Positions 17,514-26,768 are shown, counted from the stretch's first letter. The stretch: 64,000 nucleotides of DNA from Peptoniphilus faecalis (GCF_012976305.1 NZ_JABDSR010000010.1:28068-92067); one strand, 5' to 3'. A program made the numbers and translations. The notes: generated by a model from the sequence alone, not told the origin.

Positions 17514-18815
17514 CTATATAAATAGCGGCCAGAATATCCCCACAATCATAAGAGGAATGTCATAACAAATAAACTGTGGTACACATGTATCCCAAATATG
17601 ATCATGTTGTCCATCAAAATTCAAACCTGCTGTTGGTCCCAATGTAGTATCTGATGCAGGAGAACCCGCATCTCCTAATGCTGCTGCTACCGCTATCATA
17701 AATACAATTGCTGCTGGTGAAAATCCAAGTTTTGTAGCTAAAGGAACATATATTGCTGCCACTACAGGAACTGTACCGAAGCTTGTTCCTATTCCCATGG
17801 TAATCAACAGTCCCAATATAGTCATTGTAAATGATCCTGCTAATTTTGAACCACCAAGTATTTTAAATGCTGCATCTACAAGTTCAGTGACTGCTCCAGA
17901 TGTGTTAATTACATTTGCATATCCAGCTGCTATAAGCATTACAAAAGCAATAAATCCCATCAAATTAATTCCACCATCTAATACTTCTTGAATATCATTC
18001 CATTTTACGACTCTTGTAATTATTAAGAAAATCAATGCTGCTAGAGCACCTAATGGAAGTGATTCAGTTTTTAATTGAATTACCAAGGCAATAATTCCAG
18101 CTATAAGAGTAAGCCAATGTTTTGTCTCAACCTTGATTACTTCCTTAGAACTATCTACTACATCAAGGTTTCTTTCTTCATACTCTCTATCTCTAGAGTA
18201 ATAAATTAATCCAAAAACTAAACCAATAAACATAGCAACTCCTGCCATCCAAGTGTTTTTCCATATTAAATCACCTATTATATTCAACCCAGCTTGATTT
18301 ACAGAGTCTTTTATCAATCCTTGAAAAATTGCTCCATAGGCAATTGGTATTGTTATATAAGGTGCCTTTAATCCAAATCCAAAACATATGGCTGCCATTC
18401 GCCTATCCATTTTCATTTTATTCATCACAATTAAAAGTGGTGGAATTAAAATCGGAATAAATGCAATATGCACAGGAATTATAGTTCCTGATGCCATTGA
18501 AACCAATATTACGATTATAGCCAGCGTGAATTTATTACCTCGAACAACTTGTGATATTTTTTTCGCTAAAATATCTGCTGCTCCTGTTTTATTTATTGTA
18601 AATGCCAAAGCCCCAAGAAGTATGTAAGAAAGAGCTGTGTTAGCATTTCCTCCCATACCTGCTACAAAAACTTCCATAGTATTTGAAAATCCCATTCCTG
18701 CAGATAAACCCGCTGTTAATGCTGAAATAAGAAGTGCTGCCATAACTGGAAGTTTCAATAAACATAAAACCGATAAAACTATTACCGATATAACTATCGG
18801 ATTAAATAAAATCAT
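17514..18815 (-). CDS. Na+/H+ antiporter-like carrier, probable histidine transporter
   Basis: A 433-residue membrane protein with roughly 12 hydrophobic segments. A short antiporter-family N-terminal segment precedes blocks such as ASGTIIPVHIAFIPILIPPL and GSPASDTTLGPTAGLN, as in YuiF-like carriers of the Na+/H+ antiporter superfamily. Such genes recur next to hutHIU in Firmicutes and Fusobacteria, so histidine uptake is the likely job. The ATG follows AGGAGGAG. A candidate structured RNA (18904-18960) and a small hairpin close to the RBS (18835-18855) lie in its leader, suggesting its own regulation inside the operon. Confidence 0.8.
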   Translation of the reverse strand: MILFNPIVISVIVLSVLCLLKLPVMAALLISALTAGLSAGMGFSNTMEVFVAGMGGNANTALSYILLGALAFTINKTGAADILAKKISQVVRGNKFTLAIIVILVSMASGTIIPVHIAFIPILIPPLLIVMNKMKMDRRMAAICFGFGLKAPYITIPIAYGAIFQGLIKDSVNQAGLNIIGDLIWKNTWMAGVAMFIGLVFGLIYYSRDREYEERNLDVVDSSKEVIKVETKHWLTLIAGIIALVIQLKTESLPLGALAALIFLIITRVVKWNDIQEVLDGGINLMGFIAFVMLIAAGYANVINTSGAVTELVDAAFKILGGSKLAGSFTMTILGLLITMGIGTSFGTVPVVAAIYVPLATKLGFSPAAIVFMIAVAAALGDAGSPASDTTLGPTAGLNFDGQHDHIWDTCVPQFICYDIPLMIVGIFWPLFI

Positions 18816-18834
18816 AAATCTCCTCCTAGTATAA

Positions 18835-18855
18835 TAGTTTTTTAGTTAAAAACTA
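18835..18855 (-). promoter_or_regulatory. Hairpin beside the carrier RBS
   Basis: Eight-base stem (18835-18842 with 18848-18855) in the leader of the antiporter-like gene, ending about 9 bases before its AGGAGG. It could be the expression platform of the structured element at 18904-18960. It is AT-rich and weak, so this is a suggestion only. Confidence 0.3.
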
Positions 18856-18903
18856 CATTTCTTTTCTATCCCACACTCATCCTAAGATAATATTTATATA
18901 AAT

Positions 18904-18960
18904 AGAGGTCGTATTCACCTTCTTGAAACTTGTATCTTAGTTAAGTGGCACGCACCTCTT
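18904..18960 (-). ncRNA. Candidate structured leader RNA (possible riboswitch)
   Basis: In the 170-base gap upstream of the antiporter-like gene, the minus strand can close a helix between AGAGGT (18959-18954) and ACCTCT (18909-18904). Inside, GCGT/ACG, AACT/AGTT and TTC/GAA pairings are possible, giving a compact multi-helix form. The enclosed stretch is less AT-rich than its surroundings and includes GGTGAATACGACC. Its position 5' of a membrane carrier is typical of metabolite- or ion-sensing leaders. I cannot match it to a named class from memory. Confidence 0.4.
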
Positions 18961-18985
18961 TAATTAAATTAATTATGGAGATATT

Positions 18986-20275
18986 TTAAAACAATAAATG
19001 TGCTATAGGAGCTGTTAATATTAAGGTTAATATTACTCTCCATAACCATATTACAAAAATATCCTTTATTTTTAATGGTATTTTTGTTGCCATTATGCAT
19101 GGTATTGAAGCTGAAAAAAACAATATTTCAGAAATACATAAAACCCCTATAGTAAATCTGTTAACCAAGCCCGAGTTTGCGTTTATAATCGCTGGTACAT
19201 ACATGTCTGCTAATGAAACTGCAACTCCCTTAGCTGCAAGCATTGGTTCTGGTATTTGTAAAATCTTTATAAGTGGATAAAATATATATCCTAAAATGTC
19301 AAATACTTTAGTATAGTTAGCAACTAATAGAGAAATAACTCCTATACTCATAATATTAGGTCCTATTTCCAACCCTAGTTTTAATCCAGCTTTAAAATTT
19401 TTAATTATATTTTTGGAGATAGGGGCTGCCTTTTCAAAAACTTCAATACCTTCCTTAAAAGCTCTTCTAATATAATTTCCTCTGATTTCTAATTCTACGT
19501 CAGGCTCTGCACCTTCATAGTAAGAATCTGAAAATTTATTTAGTGGATAAAGTCTTACTGTTAAGGCCGTTACTATAAATGTTACTATTAAACATATAAA
19601 GAAAAATAAAAGCCAATGTTCCATTATCCCTAAAGTATTTGCCGTTATTATCATAAAGGTTGCAGAAACTGTTGAAAATCCTGTCGCTATTATTGCTGCT
19701 TCTCTTTTTGTGTATTTCCCATCTATATAAGCTTGATTTGTTATAAGTAACGCTATAGAATATGAACCAACAAACGATGAAACTGCATCTACAGCAGCCC
19801 TGCCAGGAACTTTAAATATCTTGTTCATAAATGGTCTTGCAAAAACACCAATAAATTCCATCAACCCATAATCTATTAAAAATGCTAGAAAAACAGAACC
19901 AATAGGGACAATTACAATTACAGGTACTACAACTGCTTTAAATACATAAGGCGCCATGTTTTCTTGTATTATTAAATCTGGTCCTGTTTTTAAAAGTACC
20001 ATAACTGTAAAAATTGCTCCACAAATTCCTAGAATAGACATTATAAATTTGAACATTCCATTCTTCCAATCTCCCTTTATAAATGGAAGCACTGAGCCAA
20101 ATAAAATCATGCTTCCACCAACAACAGGTACAACATAGGGTATGGATAGTATCCATTTAACAATATGATCGACAGGAATAGTATTTCTATCTCCTATAGT
20201 TATTGGAATAAAGAACATGAATGAACCGAAAAGTGCATAAATTATAAATTTGATTAGATTATTGTTTTTTCTCAT
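18986..20275 (-). CDS. YjiH-family membrane protein (gate/nucleoside-recognition domain)
   Basis: A 429-residue protein with about 10 hydrophobic segments. It carries two gate-like repeats, the second including GLKLGLEIGPNIMSIGVISLL and MLAAKGVAVSLADMYVPA, as in YjiH and related proteins of the nucleoside-transporter-gate superfamily. It lies between hutU and the carrier genes on the same strand, and YjiH homologues are often neighbours of hut genes. A role in transport of histidine, urocanate or a product is plausible; the biochemical function is unknown. RBS TTGGAGGTGG is strong. It has 170 bases of leader after it and 255 before it. Confidence 0.8.
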   Translation of the reverse strand: MRKNNNLIKFIIYALFGSFMFFIPITIGDRNTIPVDHIVKWILSIPYVVPVVGGSMILFGSVLPFIKGDWKNGMFKFIMSILGICGAIFTVMVLLKTGPDLIIQENMAPYVFKAVVVPVIVIVPIGSVFLAFLIDYGLMEFIGVFARPFMNKIFKVPGRAAVDAVSSFVGSYSIALLITNQAYIDGKYTKREAAIIATGFSTVSATFMIITANTLGIMEHWLLFFFICLIVTFIVTALTVRLYPLNKFSDSYYEGAEPDVELEIRGNYIRRAFKEGIEVFEKAAPISKNIIKNFKAGLKLGLEIGPNIMSIGVISLLVANYTKVFDILGYIFYPLIKILQIPEPMLAAKGVAVSLADMYVPAIINANSGLVNRFTIGVLCISEILFFSASIPCIMATKIPLKIKDIFVIWLWRVILTLILTAPIAHLLF

Positions 20276-20425
20276 TCAACCACCTCCAATTTTCTAATCA
20301 TATTAATTCGCTATTTTGTTAAGGTTGTTGGATTTTATAAAGTGTGTTTAAACCTGAATTCATTTTCATTATTTTTGTGAATATATGTTCAGTACAGCTG
20401 TTATTTAGGTGAAGTGAATTTTATA

Positions 20426-20484
20426 TATAACTCTAGGACAAAACTTTTTAATTAGTTTCCTTAGCAACTTGCCCTAGAGTTATA
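20426..20484. terminator. Inverted repeat after hutU
   Basis: Arms 20426-20439 and 20471-20484 pair over 14 bases with one mismatch (TATAACTCTAGGAC / GCCCTAGAGTTATA), enclosing a 31-base loop. It lies 47 bases past the hutU stop. The T-tract is weak on both strands, so it may be a leaky terminator or a processing or protein-binding site between hutU and the yjiH-like gene. Confidence 0.45.
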
Positions 20485-20530
20485 AAATAATAATCTATTT
20501 AATTTTTTCCTTGGATATATTATTTAAATA

Positions 20531-22285
20531 TTAACGATACATTCCTTCTGGTCCAAATGTAACTTCTTTAGCCGGTTTCCACCATAGTGGGATTTTAATT
20601 GAATCCTCTGTATATTTTCCTTTTCCATTAGCAACATCTTTAGCTGTTTCATATCCTGCTTGAGCATGACGTACAACTCCAATTCCAGAATCAACTGTTA
20701 GAGCTGCTGAAAGTCTTCTATCTGCTTCTTCTGTACCATCAGCAATCATCGTTACTCCTGTGTGTACTGCCTCTCCCATGGAATAGTTGCTTTGTATTGC
20801 AATTAAATCGCATCCCGCCGCTGCATTTAATAAACCATTTAGATATGGCCAGTCAGAAATATAATCTCCACCATCAGGCATGTTTTCTGATTCAAATGTT
20901 GGATTAACTATTGATCCAGAGTCAAGGTTATCTCTTGAAAATGCTACAGTTCCTTTAATTCTTCCTTCTTTAATAGCCTTATTAATTGCTAATCCAAACC
21001 TCTTTCTTTGTCCAAATCCCATATAACAAACTCTTGCTGGCATTCCTTCTATAGGTAAATTCTTCCTTGCTAATTTAATCCATCTTTCTACAAGATTGTC
21101 GCCTTTGCAAATTTCCAGTGCGATATCATCTGTGACTTTTAAATCTTCTGGATCTCTTGATAGACAAGTCCATCTAAAAGGTCCTCGACCCTCGCAGAAA
21201 AGTGGTCTTATATAGGCCGCTACAAATCCTTCTATCTTCATTGCTTCTTCTCTAGGAAATCCTGCATCCATACATTCTTTTCTAATAGAAGTACCATATT
21301 CAAATACTTCAACTCCATCTTCCTTTAATGCAACCATTGCAGCTAATTGACGTTTCATTGTTTCTCTTGCCATTTGTAGATATTTTTCTCTATCATTTAT
21401 TCTAAGTTGATCTGCTTCTTCTGGTGTATAACCTGATGGTATATAAGAAATTGGATCATGACATGGACACATTTCAGAAAGGATATCTGGTCTAAAGCTA
21501 CTATTTAGAACTTTTTCATATACATCTGCTGCATTTCCTACAAAACCTATTGACTTTGGTTCTTTACGTGCTGCATAGTCTTTTGCCATTTCAATTGCTT
21601 CTTCAAGAGAGTCTACTATTACATCTAGATAATCTTTTTCTATTCTCTTTTCGAGAGTTTTTCTATTTGCGTCAATTATTAAACAAACTCCTCCGTGCAT
21701 CTTCATTGCCCAAGTTTGATTTGCTCCCATTCCTCCTGCTCCAGCAGTCATGTAAATTTTTCCTGTTAAGTCGTCATTAAATTCTTTCATTGCTATTGCA
21801 GATAGTGTCTCAAATGTTCCTTCAATTACACCTTGAGTTCCTATGTATTCCCAAGGAGCTGCTGTGTATTGTGCAAAAATTGTCAAGTTTTTATCTTGTA
21901 AATCATAAAATCTTTCCCAAGTAGCTTTCATAATATTTGTAGTTGCCATAACAACTGTAGGAGCTTCTTTATGAGTTTTAAATATTGCAACTGGCATACC
22001 AGATTGCACAACTAATGTCTCGTCATCTTCTAAATTCTTGAGGGCATCAACTATTGCCCAATAAGATTCCCAGTTTCTAGCCGCTTTACCATTTCCACCA
22101 TATATTACTAACAACTCAGGAATTTCAGCATTTTCCATGTTGAATTCCAACATTCTTAAGATAGTTTCTTGTCTCCAACCTTTACATCTTAGAGTGTCTT
22201 TGTCTTTAAGTCCCCCACCTTGAGCTATAACTTTATAAAGTATCTCAGGATTTTCTCTGTAATATAATCCATTTTTACCATTCAT
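20531..22285 (-). CDS. hutU: Urocanate hydratase
   Basis: A 584-residue NAD-dependent urocanase that hydrates urocanate to imidazolonepropionate, step two of histidine breakdown. Visible blocks are MLEFNMENAEIPELLVIYGG near residue 48, the dinucleotide-binding TAGAGGMGANQTWAMKMHGG near 180 and CYMGFGQRKRFGLA near 425. It is the first gene of the hut run, preceded by AGGAGG. A possible promoter (TTTACA/TATACT with a short 15-base spacer) overlaps a GCGTTAA-containing inverted repeat, a potential operator. The gap after it (20276-20530) suggests that it can be transcribed separately from the rest. Confidence 0.93.
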   Translation of the reverse strand: MNGKNGLYYRENPEILYKVIAQGGGLKDKDTLRCKGWRQETILRMLEFNMENAEIPELLVIYGGNGKAARNWESYWAIVDALKNLEDDETLVVQSGMPVAIFKTHKEAPTVVMATTNIMKATWERFYDLQDKNLTIFAQYTAAPWEYIGTQGVIEGTFETLSAIAMKEFNDDLTGKIYMTAGAGGMGANQTWAMKMHGGVCLIIDANRKTLEKRIEKDYLDVIVDSLEEAIEMAKDYAARKEPKSIGFVGNAADVYEKVLNSSFRPDILSEMCPCHDPISYIPSGYTPEEADQLRINDREKYLQMARETMKRQLAAMVALKEDGVEVFEYGTSIRKECMDAGFPREEAMKIEGFVAAYIRPLFCEGRGPFRWTCLSRDPEDLKVTDDIALEICKGDNLVERWIKLARKNLPIEGMPARVCYMGFGQRKRFGLAINKAIKEGRIKGTVAFSRDNLDSGSIVNPTFESENMPDGGDYISDWPYLNGLLNAAAGCDLIAIQSNYSMGEAVHTGVTMIADGTEEADRRLSAALTVDSGIGVVRHAQAGYETAKDVANGKGKYTEDSIKIPLWWKPAKEVTFGPEGMYR

Positions 22286-22315
22286 ATTATTCCTCCTATT
22301 TTTTAATTTATCTTA

Positions 22316-22350
22316 CAACGTAAGTATACAGTTGCTGCGTTAATGTAAAG
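22316..22350 (-). promoter_or_regulatory. Possible hutU promoter and operator
   Basis: On the minus strand TTTACA and TATACT lie 15 bases apart, a shorter spacing than the usual 17. Between them is TTAACGCAGC, resembling the palindrome upstream of abgT (6987-6997). A second copy of the half-site (ATTAACGC in plus orientation) occurs near 22400. HutP-type antitermination structures are not evident. Confidence 0.35.
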
Positions 22351-22475
22351 TTTATATTTGTAATTTTTTTAATTATTTTTTAAAAATTTTTTCTTATTTA
22401 TTAACGCTAAATATATAAAAAAAACTTTACTTAATTGCTCGTTTTTACAAATGTTGTTTGTTTTTATAAAAATTA

Positions 22476-22521
22476 AAGGTGATGTTGCAGAGTAGAATCA
22501 TCTACTCTGCAACATCACCTT
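22476..22521. terminator. Dispersed hairpin family, copy 2 (perfect 21-bp stem)
   Basis: Arms 22476-22496 and 22501-22521 are exact reverse complements with loop ATCA. It lies between the LamG-phosphoesterase gene (ending 22584, minus) and hutU upstream DNA, so it can terminate the former. The stem sequence is shared with copies at 7556 and 58166. The rest of the 22286-22583 gap has the hutU leader and nothing else that I recognise. Confidence 0.75.
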
Positions 22522-22583
22522 GTCATAAGTCTGAAAAGATGCTTCACAGCACCTTTAAGAAAATTATTAAATTAAATGTCAGA

Positions 22584-25229
22584 TTATGAAAGCAAATTTA
22601 CTATAACCCTTGATATTTCAGCTCTAGTAATATAATCCTTTGGAGCAAAGTTTCCATCATCTCTTCCTTCAAACAATCCCCTGCTCACAGCTTTTTCAAC
22701 TTCGTCCTTTGCCCAATCTGAAATTTTAGATTTATCTTTAAATTCTATTTTTTTAAATTCTTTTCTTTCAATTCCAAATTTTTCAAAATATCTATTTAAT
22801 ATAGCTGCAACTTCTTCTCTCGTTATTTCACGATTTGGTTTAAATTCATTGTCTTCGTAACCATATATAATTCCTTTTTTATTTGCCCAAATTACATAGC
22901 CATTTTCATCAGAATTTTTGTCCATGTCTTTAAATACTTCTTCGCTATAATCTTTTGGATTTACATTTTGCATTTTAGCAAGTGCTTTTACAAGTTCCAT
23001 CCTAGTCGATTTTCTATTTGGATAGAACTTTCCGTTATATAAATCCATGAGATTTTTATCTAAAACCTTACTAATAAATTCTTCTGCCCAATGATTTTTA
23101 TAATCTTCTTCATCATCTTTTTTTATTTCATTTTTTGTTTCTTTATTATTTTCAGTTAATATTGAAGTTACCTTTACTGGATAAGTTTTTTCATGATGGC
23201 TCCTTATAAATAAATTATCTTGCAAATTTTCCTTTGATTTATCTGTAATAATTTCAGCATTGTCCTTTATTTCAGTCCAAGGAATTTCTATTCTATCATC
23301 TTTTTTGTCATCTGCATTGTTTTCTCTTTCAAATTTTTTTGCAAAATCAAATCTTTCATTAAAGTTTAAAGATATTACATCGTCATTTCCCTTGCCCATC
23401 ATATAATTTACATCAAAAAAAGTCTTTTCACCTTCAGATAAAGTTGCTGCATATGGTGAATAAGTTTTTAGAAAAATTTTATTTGCATCTTCGTCAAATT
23501 CAGCATATTTAAAAAATCCATTTCCACCATTATAAGAGAATTGATAATCAGCTAAAACTGTTAATACTGGCTTTTTATTGTCGTTCATATAAATCTTATT
23601 TCCTGCGCCATGGTAATGACCAGAAACCGTCATAAACACTTGGTCATATTTTTTAATTATCTTCCAAATTTCTTCTCCAACTCCAGAGAACTCTACTGAA
23701 GATGGTTCTGTATCTGAACAATCTACTATGTTATGTGATACAATTATTGTTGGATTTTCTTTATTGTTCTTTAAAAGATTTTCAAACCACTCTCTGTCAC
23801 GACCAAGGTCATACCAAGAAAGTCCAATTATTAAATATTCATAGGATCCAGCTCTAACTTTCATATAAGAGGACCTACCAGAGGGAGAGTCGTTTACAAC
23901 ATAATTTGCTTTTTCCAGAAACTCTGAATCTTTTCCATAATATTCTTTATAAAATAAATCTCGTGGTCTATTTTTTGGATTTAGATAAAAGGCCTTATTA
24001 TCATATCCAAATCCAACTTCAGGTAAATAATCGTGATTTCCTGGAATTATCATCGTTTTGATTTTTGAATCAGCAAGTTTGTAAAAAATATTTTTAGAAT
24101 CTTCAAATTGTTCTTTAGAATCATAATCTTCAACTATATCTCCAAGATGTGAAACAGCCTTAATATTTCCCTTATCAGCATCCTTTATTAGTCCTTCAAT
24201 AGCTTTATTCATTACATCTTTTTTAAATTTAATTGTGTTTTGTGTGTCAGGTAAAAATACAAAGTTGTAATTATTTTTGTTTTCTAAGGAAAACTCTTTG
24301 TTTGAACCAAAATCACCAGCAAGTTTTTCAGGATTAGGTATTATCCATTTGCTTTTATCTAATGCTCCCCTAGAAATTTTAATAGTCTGAATATTCCCGT
24401 TTAAAAATTTGTCTAGAGTTTGAAATCCTTCTTTCCACCAAGATGAACCCACTCTAAATCTTCCATCGTTTGAATCTGCAAAAATTCCCTTCATAGCACC
24501 CTTATCTGTTGAATCATAATTTCTAAAGGATTCAGCTCCATTTAAATAAGACTTAATATTTCCTTCGTTGTCGCAAGTTATTGCAACATGATACCATTGA
24601 CCACCCTTATCCATGGCAATTGACCAAACGGAAGAATCCATCATATGTGAGTCATCAGCATTTGCTGTTAAATATTGAACTTCTTTACAATTTGAAACTG
24701 CAATAGAAGTTGAACCAAGCTGTGGTTCATCCATTGTCTTTACATTTTTAGTATCTGCTACTTGTCTTGCAAGAATGCCCATCCATTTGTCATTATTAGT
24801 CCAGTCCTTTGGCAAATAATATAAAATTTCAATTGTGTAACCATCTCTAAAAGTTTCGCTATTTATTGGTGCTTCCTTAACTGTAATAAAATCTGCCCCC
24901 TTATCCTTTGCTACACCAGAAAATTCAATTGAACCCTTTCCATTAGTGGATTCATCTGAAAATTTAAGATAATCTTCCCATTTTTCTGCATTCTTGTCAT
25001 TAGTTAAATGTCCACCTGTATAAGTTTGCATTATTAAGTCATTATTATTTCCACTTGCATCTTTAATTATAAGATCACCCTCAGATATAGATCCTGTCGA
25101 ATTATCCCTATTAAAATTCCACTCTGCTATAACATTTTTCTCTGCAAAAATAGAATTTGGCATTAAAAAAATCCACATTGCCACAAATAAAAATAATGAG
25201 CATGCTTTTACTTTTAAATTATTTTTCAC
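22584..25229 (-). CDS. Secreted LamG - metallophosphoesterase - SLH surface protein
   Basis: About 881 residues from GTG 25229, which has GGAGG seven bases upstream; an earlier in-frame GTG at 25256 lies before that site. Residues 1-30 form a signal peptide ending in NSIFA. Next come a LamG/concanavalin-like domain (about 35-290), then a calcineurin-type phosphoesterase with LPDTQN, HLGDIVEDY, PGNHDY, IVSHN and SGHYHGAG supplying the two-metal site (about 325-570). A charged linker leads to three SLH repeats (about 700-880) that anchor the protein to secondary cell-wall polymer. Likely an extracellular nucleotidase or phosphodiesterase; the substrate is unknown. A TAGATTA-N8-TAATCTA repeat at 25265-25286 may be an operator. 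Confidence 0.87.
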   Translation of the reverse strand: MKNNLKVKACSLFLFVAMWIFLMPNSIFAEKNVIAEWNFNRDNSTGSISEGDLIIKDASGNNNDLIMQTYTGGHLTNDKNAEKWEDYLKFSDESTNGKGSIEFSGVAKDKGADFITVKEAPINSETFRDGYTIEILYYLPKDWTNNDKWMGILARQVADTKNVKTMDEPQLGSTSIAVSNCKEVQYLTANADDSHMMDSSVWSIAMDKGGQWYHVAITCDNEGNIKSYLNGAESFRNYDSTDKGAMKGIFADSNDGRFRVGSSWWKEGFQTLDKFLNGNIQTIKISRGALDKSKWIIPNPEKLAGDFGSNKEFSLENKNNYNFVFLPDTQNTIKFKKDVMNKAIEGLIKDADKGNIKAVSHLGDIVEDYDSKEQFEDSKNIFYKLADSKIKTMIIPGNHDYLPEVGFGYDNKAFYLNPKNRPRDLFYKEYYGKDSEFLEKANYVVNDSPSGRSSYMKVRAGSYEYLIIGLSWYDLGRDREWFENLLKNNKENPTIIVSHNIVDCSDTEPSSVEFSGVGEEIWKIIKKYDQVFMTVSGHYHGAGNKIYMNDNKKPVLTVLADYQFSYNGGNGFFKYAEFDEDANKIFLKTYSPYAATLSEGEKTFFDVNYMMGKGNDDVISLNFNERFDFAKKFERENNADDKKDDRIEIPWTEIKDNAEIITDKSKENLQDNLFIRSHHEKTYPVKVTSILTENNKETKNEIKKDDEEDYKNHWAEEFISKVLDKNLMDLYNGKFYPNRKSTRMELVKALAKMQNVNPKDYSEEVFKDMDKNSDENGYVIWANKKGIIYGYEDNEFKPNREITREEVAAILNRYFEKFGIERKEFKKIEFKDKSKISDWAKDEVEKAVSRGLFEGRDDGNFAPKDYITRAEISRVIVNLLS

Positions 25230-25264
25230 TTTTATACCTCCATGATTATTTTTCACTGCTAATA

Positions 25265-25286
25265 TAGATTAATTTTGTCTAATCTA
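25265..25286. promoter_or_regulatory. Inverted repeat upstream of the LamG-phosphoesterase gene
   Basis: TAGATTA (25265-25271) and TAATCTA (25280-25286) are exact reverse complements separated by 8 bases, about 40 bases before the GTG start. The layout suits a dimeric repressor. The other SLH gene (56145) also has a 26-base palindrome with an 8-base spacer upstream, although the half-site sequence differs. Confidence 0.35.
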
Positions 25287-25346
25287 AGATAAGAAAAGGT
25301 AAAAAATAGGTAAATCAAAATTTGTTTCATTATTTTTTGCAAGAAA

Positions 25347-25375
25347 AAAGAGCAAACTTTACATGTCTGCTCTTT
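25347..25375 (-). terminator. Rho-independent terminator of the M18 aminopeptidase gene
   Basis: Minus strand stem AAAGAGCA / TGCTCTTT (25375-25368 with 25354-25347) followed by a T-rich tract. It lies 53 bases past the stop of the M18 gene. Confidence 0.75.
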
Positions 25376-25427
25376 AAAAGTACTATTTAATTTTTATTAA
25401 AATAATTTTTTAATTAGTAAGCAAAAA

Positions 25428-26750
25428 TTATTCTTCAATAGAAATTTTTGATGCTCCATTAATTTTAATATTTAAGTCATAATATTTTGTAAGTGCTTTA
25501 ATCATATAAACTGGATCCTTTACGCCAGCTGTTTCATAATTTGAGTGCATTGCAAGTTGTGGAAGTCCAATGTCAACTGCGTGAAGTGAAACTTGTGTGT
25601 TAGATAGGTTTCCAAGAGTTGAACCTCCTTGCATATTACTTCTATTTGCAAAGTGTTGAACTGGTACATCTGCTAAAGCACAAATCTTTTTAAATACTGC
25701 TTGTGAAAAAGCATCTGATGTATATTTTTGATTTGCCGCTTCTTTTATAACAATTCCCTTGTTCATGAAAGTTTTATTTTCATCATCAGTTAATTCTTTA
25801 TGATTTGGATGAACTGCGTGGGCATTGTCTGCACTTATTAAGAAGGATTTTGCCACAGCCTTGTGGTATTCTTCTTCCTCAAAGCCAAGAGATGCATTAA
25901 GTCTTTTTAATGTATCGTGAAGTAATGTACTCATTGCACCTTGTTTTGTATTTGAACCAACTTCTTCGTTGTCAAAGCAACAGTAGACATTTACTGCCTT
26001 ATCATTTGACCCTTGAATAAAGGCTTTAAGTGAAGTAAAAGCACATTCTAAGTCGTCAAGTTTAGGTGAAGATATGAATTCATCCTTGTATCCCCAAATT
26101 TTTCCTTCCTGTCTATTTACTAAGAATAAATCTTTAGAAATAATTTGATCAACCTTTATTCCAAGTTCATCAGCGATCATTTTATCATAATCACCTTTTT
26201 TCATTGCTCCTGTAGTAAATAATGGAAGCAAATCCACTTGTCTATTATAATTATAGCCCTTATTTACATCTCTATTCATATGGATTGCTACATTTGGAAT
26301 AATTAAAATATCTTTGTCTATATATAAAAGTTTAGATACAATCTCATCTTTTTCTTCAACTAGCACTCTTCCTGCTATTGTAAGAGGTTTGTCAAACCAA
26401 ACGGAGTCAATTGGTCCTCCATATACTTCAACATTTAACTTTATATAATCTCCAGGTCCTTCAAGTTCTGGAATACTCTTAATTTTAAATGTTGGAGAAT
26501 CAGAGTGGGAAGCTACTAGTTGGTAGTGATAGTCCGAAAGATCCTTACCTACTTTAAAAGCAATTACACTAGAATCATTTCTAGTTGTGTAATAATTTTT
26601 GCCCTTTTCAATATTCCAACTTTCACCTTCTCTTATTTCAATAAAGTTTTCTGCGTCAAGATAAGATTTCACAGTGTCAATTGTGTGGAACATACTTGCA
26701 CTTTTTCTAATAAATTCTAACAATTCCTTTGAAGTTTCTAAATAATTCAT
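25428..26750 (-). CDS. M18-family aminopeptidase
   Basis: A 440-residue cytoplasmic metallo-aminopeptidase of the ApeB/aspartyl aminopeptidase group. Metal ligands and family blocks are visible: VASHSDSPTFKIK near residue 80, SPKLDDLECAF near 230, FDNEEVGSNTKQGA near 260 and LAMHSNYETAGVKD near 405. It removes N-terminal, often acidic or neutral, residues from peptides. It is followed 18 bases upstream by an APC-type permease in the same operon, consistent with peptide catabolism. RBS AAAGGAGG. Confidence 0.92.
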   Translation of the reverse strand: MNYLETSKELLEFIRKSASMFHTIDTVKSYLDAENFIEIREGESWNIEKGKNYYTTRNDSSVIAFKVGKDLSDYHYQLVASHSDSPTFKIKSIPELEGPGDYIKLNVEVYGGPIDSVWFDKPLTIAGRVLVEEKDEIVSKLLYIDKDILIIPNVAIHMNRDVNKGYNYNRQVDLLPLFTTGAMKKGDYDKMIADELGIKVDQIISKDLFLVNRQEGKIWGYKDEFISSPKLDDLECAFTSLKAFIQGSNDKAVNVYCCFDNEEVGSNTKQGAMSTLLHDTLKRLNASLGFEEEEYHKAVAKSFLISADNAHAVHPNHKELTDDENKTFMNKGIVIKEAANQKYTSDAFSQAVFKKICALADVPVQHFANRSNMQGGSTLGNLSNTQVSLHAVDIGLPQLAMHSNYETAGVKDPVYMIKALTKYYDLNIKINGASKISIEE

Positions 26751-26768
26751 GCTTCCTCCTTTAAGAAT

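Noticed and set aside
22286..22475. HutP-type antiterminator upstream of hutU
   Set aside because: No NAG-repeat HutP sites and no terminator stem are visible between the likely promoter and the hutU start.
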